NCBI GenBank assembly: GCA_037957365.1 | Contig: JARHVA010003184.1 | Coordinates: forward strand, 1,292,001 to 1,356,000 | Reading direction: 5' to 3' | DNA length: 64,000 nucleotides | Source of the DNA: Torreya grandis | Taxonomy: Eukaryota; Streptophyta; Pinopsida; Cupressales; Taxaceae | Part shown: in pieces, positions 47,680 to 60,599 of the stretch | Layout of the letters: the number at the start of each line of letters is the position of its first letter | Numbering within the stretch: position 1 is the first letter of the stretch | The notes under the pieces: generated by a model | The model's input: only the letters and a program-made list of their open reading frames with translations | Database searches by the model: none | Told to the model about the DNA's origin: nothing | Position numbers and translations under genes: made by a program

Positions 47680-50600
47680 ATCTCTTTATTAGGTCACATG
47701 ACCCCTTAACTCACCCAAAACACAAGAGAAACATATGTAAAGGCTTGTGTATAGGGTTTGCTTCTCATGAACTGAGTTTGACTTAAGTGAGGGTTACTTA
47801 TATGAATTATTTTAGATAAATGAGGTCTATTTTCATGGTAATTATCATAATATAGTGTCCTATGTTTGTTAAAGGACTTTACTCTTCATAAAATCTTCCT
47901 CTCATACACACTACCTAGTCAGGACTGTGTTACCATACCTAACTATGTTTGATTCAAAATAAGGGCCCACCTATAGGTTGATTTATTATTAATTAATGAT
48001 TGGTTCAAGAAATTAAAGGCTTCCCATGGACCATGATAATTATAATCATTTGATATTTCCATAGACTTTGAAACCTTATCCAATCCTTGGGTTCAAACTT
48101 TGTTTTCTTTGTATGATTGAGAAACCTCATGTTTATTGAAATGTAGGTGTTTTTTGCATGATTTTGGACATTTAAGTAAATATTAAACCTTAATTTTAGA
48201 TCTAAAAATATTAAAATAAAATTTTATTTTGATTTTCTCACCATTTAGGGTTGAAAACCTTAAATACCAGTCATGCATAAATGATTGTGTTTATTTCTAG
48301 TGGAGACACCTATAGGCTATGTATAGATTGGACCTTGAAATAGTATATTAGTATTTATGAAACCCTTAAATGTAATTTTATGAGTGATTTTAACCATTAT
48401 ATATCCTTCATCCATTGAGTTTGTACACTTAGGCTTGTATCATCACTTAGATACCCTACTAGCTACCAACACAATCATCTAGTTGGTTGTATATGTTCAT
48501 GGAGCCTTTTAGATGTCTTTGTGAGTTGGATTTATCTTATCTATAACTAATTAAGTCATTAATATCTAATTTTAAGTTTTCATACACTATCTAATCAATG
48601 TTGGGTCTCAATTCACCATGATAACACACATTTTACGCTAAAAAGCTAAGTCTCTATTGACTCGATAAAGACACTTAACTTGGTCTATTGTAGGTGATAA
48701 ATAACCTATCTAGAGATTGGATTTGATGTGGAAAGATATTTTGGATATATTTTTAATTTAAAATTATATTTGGACCCATATCCCTTCTTGAAGACCTTAA
48801 AATCATCATCTTTTATCAAGTTTTTGATCACTATCTATCTGATTGAGACTCTTTATAACTGACTTACCTGTAGGTGTAATCCATTTGCTCCAAGTCATAA
48901 AATACTTATTATAACCATATTTAAGACCTATAAAATCTATAATGTACTTTTTCTTACCTAATACTCACCTTGAATGTGCTAAATCTCCATCAAACACATG
49001 TTCATAGGTCACTGCCAACCTACCCTATTGTAGGTAAACATTTTGACATTATATGGATAAGGTATGTGAGGGAGGGGCCCAAAAGAAGGTACCATTTTTT
49101 CTTGATGGTATTTATTATATTTAATTCCAAATTATTCATAGTAATTCTTCCTATCATGACAACAAGTTGAATTTTCATATTGAGAGTAAGAAAAAGTCTT
49201 TTGCAATTCAGGATCTATAGATGTTATTGTATGCTTTCAATCATAAAATGGAAAGTTTAGCCCTTCTACTAGCTATCTCCCTCTCATAATCTTATCCTAA
49301 AACTTATTTGAGGTATTGTCCTATATAAGACTAAATTATCTAATCCATAAGATGAATTTAAATATTTAGGGGATATGTTTAAAGAGGTCAACAAAACCCC
49401 TTAGGTCTCTATTTGCTCAAAATAGGGATTATGGGCCTGATATTTAGTCATCACATGGATGTGGTTTTCAAATTTATTTTTCAAAATTTTCCCTTTGAAA
49501 AAGTCTAACATGGTGAATTCATATTTTATGACTTCAAATAGGCTTTCCAATCATGCTTCAATGCTTCAACATGATGTCTCCATCTCTCTACTATTACCAC
49601 CTATAGGTGGAACTTTATAAACTCAAGCAATGGTCAAGCATTTTATATTATGAAAGGAACTTTTGCATATGGACATCTCATACACCCTCTCTAGATTTAT
49701 AAATGAAATATTATAACTCTTATAAGATTGAAAACCTATCAAACTTCTGGTCTCATTATGACATAATATAGGGGACTGTTATAGATAGAGGTTAAGTTAC
49801 ACATATGGGCAGTGAGGAAGAATTTTTCAATGTATTTGAAATTAAACCTTAGGATGATTCAAACTTAGAACAATCCTTTATACTTCTTATTCAACACTGA
49901 GAAACCTTCATGAAAGCACTTGAAGGTGTCCATTAATGGCAAAATTGTGTGTGTGGTATATGACTACAAGCTTGTGGAAATATTATTTGGAGAAAGGAAT
50001 TTGATGTAGAATGAGATAAAAATAACATTGGGAACATAATAATTAAATCATAACAACTTCTTGTATCCATTTCCAAAGCGAAAAAATCTATAATTGAAGA
50101 AAATTGCCTGTTGCACCTAAAAAAGCCTAGTCTATAAATTTGATGTGATTTTTCCATCACAACATCTTGAAACATGAAAAAAAACATTTGATACATAAGG
50201 AGACATTTAAAAAATCCTATAGAGAAAATATGAGCAACTAGTTTGTACAGATCTATTCAAACCCAGAGAAAATTGATAGGGTACACATATTAGTAGGCAA
50301 TTTTGAATAGTCCACTTCAAATGGATGGTTCATAAACATTTGAAAATTTCTCAAAATTACTATATGTATTTTAAGGTCTCTTATTTTATAACATTCCCCT
50401 AAGATTATTTTTCCTGAAACCCCCTATGTTGACCATACCAAGCAAAAACTTGTAAGTCACTTCAGTCTACCAAGAAGAACAAGAAGGGAGCTAAATGGTT
50501 TTGGATTGGATATGGAACTTTTAGCTCAAATAAAGTGTATATATGAGTTTTATGAATATTTATAAATGTTACATGACCTTCCTTCATGTGGTACATCTCC

Positions 50601-50977
50601 TAAAAATTTGTACATATGTCATTTTCTTCTTTTTCTTTAAAATATTTAACCTTTCTCTAAATGAACCTGAAACTTTTTAGTTTTTTAGTCTCCTAAGACT
50701 TTTAATGACACATGGAGCAATAAATCATATTTTTAAACCTTCAAATTTCCTGATAAACATTTAAAAATCATTAAATGCACCAGTTTTGACCCTTAAAATG
50801 ACTTAAAATGATAAATGGACCTAGAAAACAAATGACCAAAGCTAGTAAAACATTAATTGACATAAAATAACCTATAATTAACATCATGAAAATATATTAT
50901 ACCCATTTATATACCTAAAAATTCAAGTTTTTACTAGGGGTGCCCCAATTTGACTAAAAAGTCAAAATTGGTCAACA
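45285..50977 (-). repeat. Giant element 3' LTR (5693 bp)
   Basis: Collinear with 54041-60343 throughout. Contains a (TA)n tract absent from its partner and lacks the partner's 610-bp duplication. No coding motif on either strand. Confidence 0.85.
47645..47674. repeat. (TA)n microsatellite in one giant LTR
   Basis: About 15 TA units. The partner LTR near 56405 reads ATTATCTCTATAAAATTG instead. Confidence 0.95.
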
Positions 50978-51018
50978 AATCAGTGACTCATAGGGGTAGT
51001 ATGCCTGCTATACTGATT
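50978..51018. repeat. Inverted repeat at inner edge of 3' LTR
   Basis: AATCAGT at 50978 and ACTGATT at about 51012 form a 7-bp inverted pair spanning 41 bp, exactly abutting the LTR. No purine tract is seen here. Confidence 0.55.
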
Positions 51019-51239
51019 ATCAAAATAGCCTTATCAGTCCATTAGGCTTAGGAATAATATAAGGACTGATGAAAAAAAAGGATACTTTGACCATTGACCA
51101 TAAAAATTTAGACAATACAAGACACTAAGATTACCTCAACCACACAAAGGAAAAGGACACACACAACAAAGAAAGCAAACACACAAGACACACACATGTG
51201 CCTAAACACTTAGGGAAATTAGGAAATAAACTATTATGC

Positions 51240-53838
51240 ATAACTAAAAACTAAACATACCTCCTTTCTAAGACCAAAATGTAAACTTCTTGAATCATCT
51301 TCATAGTGAGATGAAAAATAGTACTGAGCATGCTTCTCTTTGGATTGAGTGCTTTGTGGACCAAACTTGCACTTCACTTGATCTAATTTCAAGTAGATCA
51401 TCTTTATATAAGTATACAATGTATATATACTCCTCTTGAACATGTTTACAAATTTCATGATGTTTCCCAATCTTCATTTCATAGTCAACTTGTATCCTTA
51501 GTAGGCATGTCTCCAAGAGGATTGGTTTCATGTTCTTTGGAAGACTGAGGCCAATAAGAGTTTTCTCCATCTTTCAAGATCTAATGTTTTTCTCCAAATT
51601 TATTGATAATATGATATCCCATATTTATGAATTCAAACATGTCATCATCAAATTCATATGCTTCTTGAAAAGATATATTTAAAAGGATGCTTTTCCTTTG
51701 CATACTTACTTGTGTACCAATGTTACCTTCTCCATATTTGACCAGCTCATAACCTCCTTAGAGAGGAGTATAACCTACTATCATGAATTCAAAAAAGTCA
51801 TCCAAATGTTTATTAATAACCTCTCTTAGTCCATCCATGGTATCTTTCAAGGTGATGAAAGTGTTAATGATTATTTTTTCCTCTTTGGAAAAAAGAAGAC
51901 ATCCTTCTTTATCAACCCAATCAGAAATTTTCTCACAAGAAGTTACCTCTTCTTCATCCTTGATCAGATCATCTTAAAGAGATATATCCTTTATCATTAT
52001 CTCATGAGACTCTCCTAAGGATTCCACTTCTTGTGGGATAGCTTGAAAATCTTCTACCTTCTTGATAACACATTTCACTTCAAATATGGGGGAAAAAAAC
52101 TTGTGACTTATCTTTTTGTTCACCAAGGGGAGTCCCTATGGTAATATTCTCCTCATAAACACTCACAAGATATTATTGATCAGTCATGAATTGAGCATGT
52201 TCCTCTTCATTTTCTTTTCTTAAGATAGGTTCTTCAACATAAAGAAAACATTCTTCATCATCAACTAAGGAAAGAGATTCAACACAAGGAATCACCTCTT
52301 CTTCAACACTTAGGACCTCTTAAGGGCTCTCAAGTTGTGTCTAAGATACTACAATCTAATTTTTATTTTCAAAATCTTCAATACATTTAAACTCCTTCAT
52401 GGTGATGTCAAGACTAAGCATCTTTAAATCATGTGATCTATCCCAATGAGGATACCGAGGAGGTAGGTTTTCTTCAAGCAAGAGTTATATTTCTTTATCA
52501 ACTAGTTGATCCTCCTTTTTTTCCCACACCAAATGTCCATCAAGGTAAAGGGAGATGGGGTAAGGACAAGATGAACTAACTAGTGGAGGTGGAATATAGA
52601 GCTCAATATTAGATTGAGAATACAAGGTAAAAGACCATTTGGGAAGATCTTGAGGAAGGGGAGATGGCGTGTGTTTAGGCATATGATCTTATTTTGGGTC
52701 TAAACCTTCCATCTCACCTTGACTTAGAAATATCATCTTTACTTCTAATTCCTCTATTTTTTTGGCTAGGTTCTCTTGTAAAATATTATATTGAAGTTGA
52801 TAAGAATCATCATGGATATAAGGATTTCATGAAGGCTACCATGGAATAGAATAAACTTCTTGAGGAAGGGTGAGAGGGACTTGCAAAGGATCAAATCCAT
52901 TCTCAACTTCACACTCTTGGAAAATTATTCTATCTTATTTCTTACCCCATGACTCTACTATCTTTCTCCAATTTAGGATGTTAGGATTATATGTCTTCTT
53001 AATTTCACACTCTTGATCAAGCCTTTATCTTCCTTATTTCCATATGATTCTACTATTTTGTTCCAACTTAAGACATTGGGATTGTGAGTCTCTTTTTGAG
53101 GTGGTGGGGATGTAATGTGAGAGGGAAACAAAGGCTGAAATCCACTTATTTTCTTACCAACATGGACTATTGTATATTCATATCTATCAACTCAATTTGC
53201 CTATCAAGATTTGACTCAAACACAAGATTTCTTCTTTCAACTCTCTCCTCCAGATAATTTAGAAAAGGATGAATTTGATGGGCTTGATTTGGATCATGAT
53301 TAGGGGTCATGTATGGCTGGTATGAAAATTGGATAAATGGATATGAGGGTCGATAGGTATGGTGAGGTTACCTTTCATGAACTTGTGTCCTATCCTCTAA
53401 GGAAGAGACTAAATAACTCACATCAAGCATCTCACTTGTGAGCCTTTGCCAATTAACTCTCTCAATAGGTACCAATTCTCTATTCACCAACTCAAAATCA
53501 TCTCTTACCTTTTTAATAACATGATTAGGAAATTTTATACCACGTCCTCTTTGTGTGTCAAGATACAACATGTATCTCTCATAGCCTAAAAGTGAATGCT
53601 TGAAGGTAGAAATAGGCTGATTAGAGAAAGGACTAGGTTGACTAAGAGAGGTAACATAATGAGAAGGCTAGTTGTAAGACTGATAAAACTCATGAAATTG
53701 ATGAATATTCTCATATTGGGATTGATAATTATTATAAATATATTGACCAATAACTTGTTCATATTGATAAGGAATGGGACAAAATGGATATGTTTCTCCA
53801 ACTTGTAGAGAGAAAAACTCAAATCCAAGGTCAGCCAT
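51240..53838 (-). pseudogene. Long decayed ORF of unknown family inside the giant-LTR element
   Basis: The ATG at 53838 starts MADLGFEFFSLQVGETYPF, a Tyr/Gln/Pro-rich head. Past one TAG this stays in frame to 53368 through YMLYLDTQRGRGIKF and LVPIERVNWQRLTSEM. With a few stops and frameshifts the minus strand keeps protein-like composition to about 51.3 kb: NILNWRKIVESWGKK, LPQDLPKWSFTLYSQS, PPRYPHWDRSHDLKML, EEEVIPCVESLSLVDDEE and EEEVTSCEKISDWVDKEG. It is Glu/Asp-rich towards the end and has internal repeats: the last two phrases, and DDFFEFMIVGY against DDMFEFINMGY. I recognise no Gag, zinc knuckle, protease or polymerase. It may be a highly diverged Gag or a novel product. Start chosen as the first ATG about 200 bp after the primer-site-like sequence. 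Confidence 0.6.
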
Positions 53839-54017
53839 GAAAATTTATTGAAATCAAAGGCACAAATAAATATGTTAACATAAATATTTAAAGGAAAAAT
53901 TGGGCTTATTGACCAGTTGATATGTCTTCAAAGTCACCATTGATGCTTGAAAAGATGCCTCCAAAGTTTGACGTATTAAAGGACAACACCCAAAATCTTC
54001 CAACACTTGGAACAAGA

Positions 54018-54040
54018 GTCCCACTGGGAATGTCAAAAAC
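54018..54040 (-). promoter_or_regulatory. Primer-site-like sequence of the giant element
   Basis: On the minus strand, directly after the 5' LTR, GTTTTTGACATTCCCAGTGG is read, resembling decayed Gypsy primer sites. The tRNA is not assigned. Confidence 0.4.
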
Positions 54041-57000
54041 TATTATCACTTGAATTTTCACCCTTTGAGGAGATTAAAATCTCCCCTCATACAATTGGCA
54101 CAATGTAATAACCTCTAGGCTTTTGGGTAGCCTAAGGAATGAGGTGAGTCTCTAGATAGGGCTAGCTCCCTTGATGTACCATTTACAATTGAGCCTACTA
54201 CTAATTTTGGGGGATGAAAAGATAGAGAGATAAATAAAATAAAATATAAACTAAGGGGGTGATACACCAAATCAATTTTATGACTTCCAACCAATTACAT
54301 TATACACTTGAGACCAAAAAACAAACTAAAAATACACTCCTTCAATCTTCATCTTCTCACATCAATGTTATATTGTGAGGTCATGGATGAATGTGAAAAG
54401 ATAGGAAGAATATAAAATATGAATTGAATGAAACTAATGAAAATAATAAATCACTCAACATTTCAAATCCCCTAAAATACTTCACATGCCCTGCAAGAAG
54501 AAGTTTTCTAACTACAAACAAGGTGAAAGAATGAGACCACATGTTAGGAATCCATAGTCTTCACTAAACAAAATTCATCATTGAAGTGTAACACACTTAT
54601 GAAAATTCAAAAATAGGTAAAACTTAGTCAATTTATTGATTAAAATGTATACAAATTATTAGGGCTTCACCATACTTAAGTGGAACATCCATTATAATGC
54701 CAAAATGGCCAACTCTTATAGAGTTTGAGAAAGAGAGAGGAGAAAGAGAATTCCAAGGGTCAAAAGGACACTTGTAAAGATGATAAAATAAGTTATAAAA
54801 TCATGAGAATAGTATATTTTTCAAAACATGTAAGGTTAGGAGAAATAAATGTCATTACAAGTCATTAAAGTTATGCAAAGTGGCCTAAAACTCCTTTTTT
54901 TGCATAAAAAATTACCTTCATGATAAGGCTTATTTAAGTAACTTGTAACTAATCAAGGGAAGTTAAAATTATTGGAATGTAATTTTAGGCTCTGAAAAAT
55001 TCCCCTCAATGTATTGGTTGCATGCTTGGTATTTTGGAATCACTTGGAAGAGAGCCATCATCACTTGCACTCTAGGAAACCTCCTTCTCATGTACCTAGC
55101 ACACTTGGCTTCAAAATTGGATTTATTTGATCATGAAAATAAATAATATGTAGTTAAATAAAAGTTTAAATACCCTCCATGTCCTTTTAATCTTAATAAA
55201 ATATTTAAAAACATCCCACTTGAAGTTTTTTATCTTCTTCACTAGTTTATCTAATATGCCAGATTTGATTGGCCAAGTTGAAACACCTATTTGGGGAACC
55301 TAGAAACTATTTAATGGAATTAAATTAATATTATGAATTATTATAAGTTTCAATATTTCTCCAAAAAAAAATTCATCCCATAACTCCTCTTGTAGCCTAC
55401 ACAACACATAAAATAATGATAAAAAGTCTATTTCTATCCCCACCTCTACAAGTCCATACAACTCATCATAGCGTGAATTAGCCTTGGGGGGCCTCTAAAA
55501 TTTAAAATATATATTATAGTAAATATATGTCCTTATATGGCATATCCAACTCCATTTTTCAAAATTGGTTCCTTTAAGGGTTTTGCAAGGGTTTTAGACC
55601 TATTTTTGGTCTTAAAGATTGTTCATAAAACTTGGATGTCCAAGTTGCCAAAAAATTACATAAAATTACTCTTAGGGGATCCTAATAACCACTATAATAT
55701 TCTTTGGCCACCATTCAAACCTTCTTGGGAGATATGAACATTAGAACTTGGCTTCTCATGTTTGTTTTCATTTTTCCTATATGCCTGAGTCACTTTTAGA
55801 CCTAAAATGGTTTATTTAATGTTCCCTCTACAATATTAAGGATGAAAAACCTTTTTAATGGCTCTATGAAAATGTTATAATAGGTTTAAAATCATGTTTA
55901 ATGCTAAAATTATGAATGAATTCCCTTTTGGACACTAGGTCTTAGTGTGCCTGGTATGCCTATTTGTAATTCAAAGTCCAAAAATGGACTCAAAAATATT
56001 TCCCTACTTCTTATTAATTCAAACAAATCTAAATTAAACTTGTAAATATTATTAAATGTGTTATATAGCTTACCCAAGGTTGGAAGGGAAACTAACCCCA
56101 TATTTGGCATTAGGTCCTTTCAAGGATTTAATAGACCTGACTTTAAGCTTAGGAGTCTAGACCATTATTATATGTTTCATCCTTGTGTGTTTAGTTTTCA
56201 TTATTTTAATTTATGTTCCTTAGATTCACAAACCTCTTTTAATGATTTCCCTATCCTTTGGTTTACTCTTTTTCCTAGTTCACAAAATGTACAAGTTTTA
56301 TGCACAAGGGGAAGTACCCATTATCTAAGACAAAATAGGGGGTATTTACCCTATTTTTATGAAAAAACACACACTTACATAAGATTATTTAATATTACAT
56401 AATTATCTCTATAAAATTGTAGCTCTTGATTAGGTCACATGACCCCTTAACTCACCCAAAAACATAAGATAATCTTATGTAAAGGCCTGTGTATAGGGTT
56501 TGCTTCTCATGGACTAAGTTTTCCTTAAGTGAGGGTTCCTTATATGAATTATTATAGATAAATTAGGTCTATTTTCTTGGTCTTGATCATAATATATTTT
56601 CCTACTTCATATACTCTTCCTCTCATACACACCACCTAGTCAAGACTGTGTTACCATACCTGACCATATTTGCTTCAAAATAAGGGCCCACCTTTAGGTT
56701 CACTTATACTTCATTGATGATTTGTTAAATAAATTAAATGAATCCCATGGACCATGGTAATTATAATCATTTTATATTTACATATACTTTGAAACCTTAT
56801 CCATTCCTTGGGCTCAAACTATGTTTCCTTATGTATGACTGAGAAAACCCCTATTTACTAACCTATAGGTGTTTTTGGTATGATTTTTGACCTTTAAATA
56901 AATAATAAACCTCAATTTAATATATCCAAATATGAAACTCAAATGTTAATTTGATTTTCTCACCATTTTGGGGTTGAAAACCTTCAATATCATTCATGTA

Positions 57001-60000
57001 CAAATGACTATATTTGTTTCTAAGGAGATACTTGTAGGCTATCTATGCATAGATTGGACCTTAATACCTTGTATTAGTATTTATGAAACATTACAAGGTC
57101 AATTATTTATTTTAATCTTTATTTTCCTTCATCCATTGAGTCTCCACACTTAGGCTTGCATCATCACCTAGATACCCTACTAGCTACCAATACAGTCATC
57201 TAGTTGGTTGTAGATGTTCATGGAGCCTTTTATATGTCTATGTGAGTTTGATTTCTCTTGTATATAACTCATTAAGTCATAAAAATCTACCTTTAATTAT
57301 TAATACATTATCCAATCAAGTTTTGGTCCCCTTTCACCTTGATAATGCACATTTTACCCTAAAAATCTAAGTCTTTATTGACTGGATAGAGACACTCAAC
57401 TTGGTCTATTGTAGGTGAGAAAACACCTATCTAGACCTTAGATTTGACGTGGAAAGCTCTTTGGGATAAATTTTAAAGTTAAAATTATATTTGGACCTAT
57501 ATCCCTTCTTGAAGACCTTAAAATCACCATCTCTCATCAAGTTTTGGATCATTGTCTATCTGACTAAGACTCTTTGCAATTGACTTGCTTGTAAGTGTAA
57601 TCCATTTACTCCAAGTCTTAAAATATTTATTATAACCCTCATTAAGACACCTCAAATCCATAATGTACTTTATATTACCTTAATCTCACCTTAAATGTGC
57701 TAAATCCCCATAAAACACATGTTCATAACTCACTACCAACCTACCCTATTGTAGGTAGACATTTTGACATTACACGAATAGGGTATGTGAGGGAGGGGCC
57801 TAAAATAAGGTCCCATTTTTTTATTGATGGTATTCATGCTATGTAATGTCAATTGAGTCATAGTAAGTCTTCCTAACATGATAAAAAGTTTAATTTTCAT
57901 ATTGAGAGTAGGATAATGTCTTTTGCAATTTAGGACCTATAGATGTTACTATATGCTTTCAGTCATAAAATGGCAAGTTTAGCCCTTCTACTTGTTGTCT
58001 CCCTCTTATCCTCTTATCCTCAAACTTAGTGGAGGTCTTGTCATATTATAGGACTACATGACCCAATCCTTAATATGAGTTGAAATATTTAGGGGGCATG
58101 TTTAAAGAGGTCAACAAAACCCCTTGGGCCTCTATTTGCTCAATATAGGGATCATGGGCCTAAAACTTTAGTCATCACATGGATGTGGTTTTCATCTTGA
58201 TTTTTCCAACTTTTCCATTTGAAAAAGTCCACCATGATAAATTCAAAAGTTAGGAATTCAAATAGGATTTCCAATCATGATTCAATGCTTGAACATGATG
58301 TTTGCATTTCTCTACTATTACCACCTATATGTGGACCTTTATAAACTCAATAAATGGTCAACCATTTGACAGTATGCAAGGCACTTGTGCTTATGGATAT
58401 CTCATACACCCTCTCTAAGTGTCAAAATTCAATATTATAACTCTTATAATATTGAAATTAAAAACTCAATAGTAATTCTTGATAGCATGATAATAAGTTT
58501 CATTATCATATTAAGAGTAAGAAAAAGTCTTTTACAATTTAGGACCTGTAGATATTACTGTATGCTTTTAGTCATAAAATGATAGGTTTAGCCCTTCTAA
58601 TAAATGTCTCCCTCTCATCCTCACTATCCTCAAACTTAGTGGAGGTATTTTACTATGATAGGAATAAATTACCCAATCCTTAAGATGCATTTAAATCTTT
58701 AGGGGGAATGTTTAAATAGGTCAACAAAAACCCTTGGGCCTCTATTTGCTCAAAATAGGAATTATGGGCCTAAAAATTTATTCATCACATGGTTTTGGTT
58801 TTCAACTTGATTTTTCCAAATTTTCCATTTAAAAAAGTATAACATGGTGAATTCAAATAATATGAATTAAAATAGGCTTTCCAAACATGCTTCAATGCTT
58901 CAACATGATGTCTCCATCTCTCTACTATTACCACATGTAGGTGGGTGGACCTTTATAAACTCAGGCAATGGTTAAGAATTTGACACTATGTAAGGCACTT
59001 GTGCTTATGGACATCTCAACACCATCTCCAAGTGTCCAAATTCAATATTATCACTCTTATAATATTTAACACCTAAAAAATTTTGGTCTTAGTATGACAT
59101 CATAGAGGGGACTATTGTAGATGGAGGTTGAGTTGTACATATGGGCAATGAGGATGAATTTGTCAATGTATTGAATGGGTTTTCATTATTAATCAAGTGG
59201 GTTATCCTCAATGAAATTTTTAGTGAAACCTTAGGATGATTCAAACTCAAAACAAGCCTCTACACTTCCTGGTCAACATTGAGAAACCTTCATGAAAGCA
59301 CCTAAAAGTGTCCATTAATGGTAGAATTTTGTGTGTGGTATATGACTAAAATCCTATGGAAATATGATTTGGAGAAATTAATTTGAGATATAATGAGATA
59401 AAAATAACATTGGGAACATAATAAATAAATCATCACAACTTCTTGGATCAATTACCAAATCACTAAACTTTGTAAATGAAGAAAACTACCAGTTGCACCT
59501 AGAAAAGACCAGTCGACAAATTTGATGTGATTTTCCCATCATAACATATTTAAAAATGAAAAAAATAATTAGATACATAATGATACATTAAAAAAATCCT
59601 TTGGATAAAATATGAGCAATATGGAGCTATTCAAACCAAGAGAAAATTGATAGGGTGCATAGATTAGCAAGTATTTTTGAATAGTCCACTTCAAATGGAT
59701 GGTTCATGAAGAAAAGTTCACCATTTATCAAAATTATTATATTTATTTAAATGTATCTAAGTTTATAATATTCCCTCAATGTCATTTCACCTAAAACCCC
59801 TTGTGTTGACCATATCGATCAAAAACTTACATGTCATTTTAGTTTGCCAAGAAGAACAAGAAGGGAGTTGAATGGTTTTGGCTTATGAATGGAACTTTAA
59901 ACTCAAAAAAATAATATATATGAGTTTTATTAAGATTTATAGGTTTTATATTACCTTATTCCATGTGTCACATCTCCCAAAAAATTGTACATATGATATT

Positions 60001-60343
60001 TTCTTCCTTTTCTTTAAAAAACTGACCTTTACCTGAATGAACCTATAAATTTTTAGATTTTTCAGTTGCCTAAGACTTATATGGACACATGGAGCATGGA
60101 ATCACACTTTTACACTGGAACATTTCCCATTAAACTTATAAAAAGCATTAAATGCACCATTTTTACCCTTAAAATGATAAATGGACCTAAAAAACAAATA
60201 ACCAAAGATAATAAAACATTAATTGACATAAAATAACCTATAATTAAACTCATGAAAAGATATTAGACCCCATTATATACCTAAAAAGTCAAATTTTTAC
60301 TAGGGATGCCCCAATTTGACTAAAAACTCAAAATTAGTCAATA
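54041..60343 (-). repeat. Giant element 5' LTR (6303 bp)
   Basis: Partner of 45285-50977. The extra 610 bp are an internal tandem duplication (57860-59075). Divergence between the LTRs is about 13% in a 230-bp sample counted by eye. Confidence 0.85.
57860..59075. repeat. 610-bp tandem duplication within the 5' giant LTR
   Basis: Phrases recur at a spacing of 609-613 bp: AGGACCTATAG at 57932 and AGGACCTGTAG at 58541, and CAATATTATAACTC at 58430 and CAATATTATCACTC at 59043. The other LTR has this segment once (about 49140-49740). Confidence 0.85.
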
Positions 60344-60348
60344 GTAAA

Positions 60349-60599
60349 TAAGAAAATTATAAAGAAAAATGTCTATTTATCTACTCTATTCTAACACTAA
60401 TCAACCAACCCCTAACCTAGCTCATGTATGGACTTATATAGAATTTCAATAATGTAATTTACTACTTAGGTGGTTGACAATTTTCAATGCAAGAACTAAC
60501 TAAGGTACAAATTAAAGGTGTGCCTATATACAAAGATAATAATTTTTTTTATTAGATCATTGGTAACATGAAAATATTTGGAATAATGGATTAATTTGA
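60349..60599. other. Short interval between giant element and A2
   Basis: AT-rich. Continuous with 45279 before the giant element inserted. No motif. Confidence 0.4.

Larger units (their letters stand above)
45285..60343 (-). mobile_element. Giant-LTR retroelement without recognisable pol (LARD-like)
   Basis: Two collinear blocks, 45285-50977 and 54041-60343, flank a 3063-bp interior. The element is bordered by perfect 5-bp duplications GTAAA (45280-45284, 60344-60348). Minus-strand ends are TRTTGACY at the start and CAAGTGAYAAWA at the finish, explainable as decayed TGTTG...CAACA. Minus orientation is favoured by a primer-site-like GACATTCCCAGTGGGAC next to the right LTR and by the long interior ORF on that strand. 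No protease, reverse transcriptase or integrase was found. Large retrotransposon derivatives (LARDs) with LTRs above 4 kb and interiors near 3.5 kb are known in grasses, and this resembles them in plan. Confidence 0.85.

Noticed and set aside
56058..56402. Plus-strand ORF of 114 codons in the giant LTR
   Set aside because: Not conserved in the partner LTR (47.3-47.6 kb), where the frame is broken, so it is not a maintained gene.
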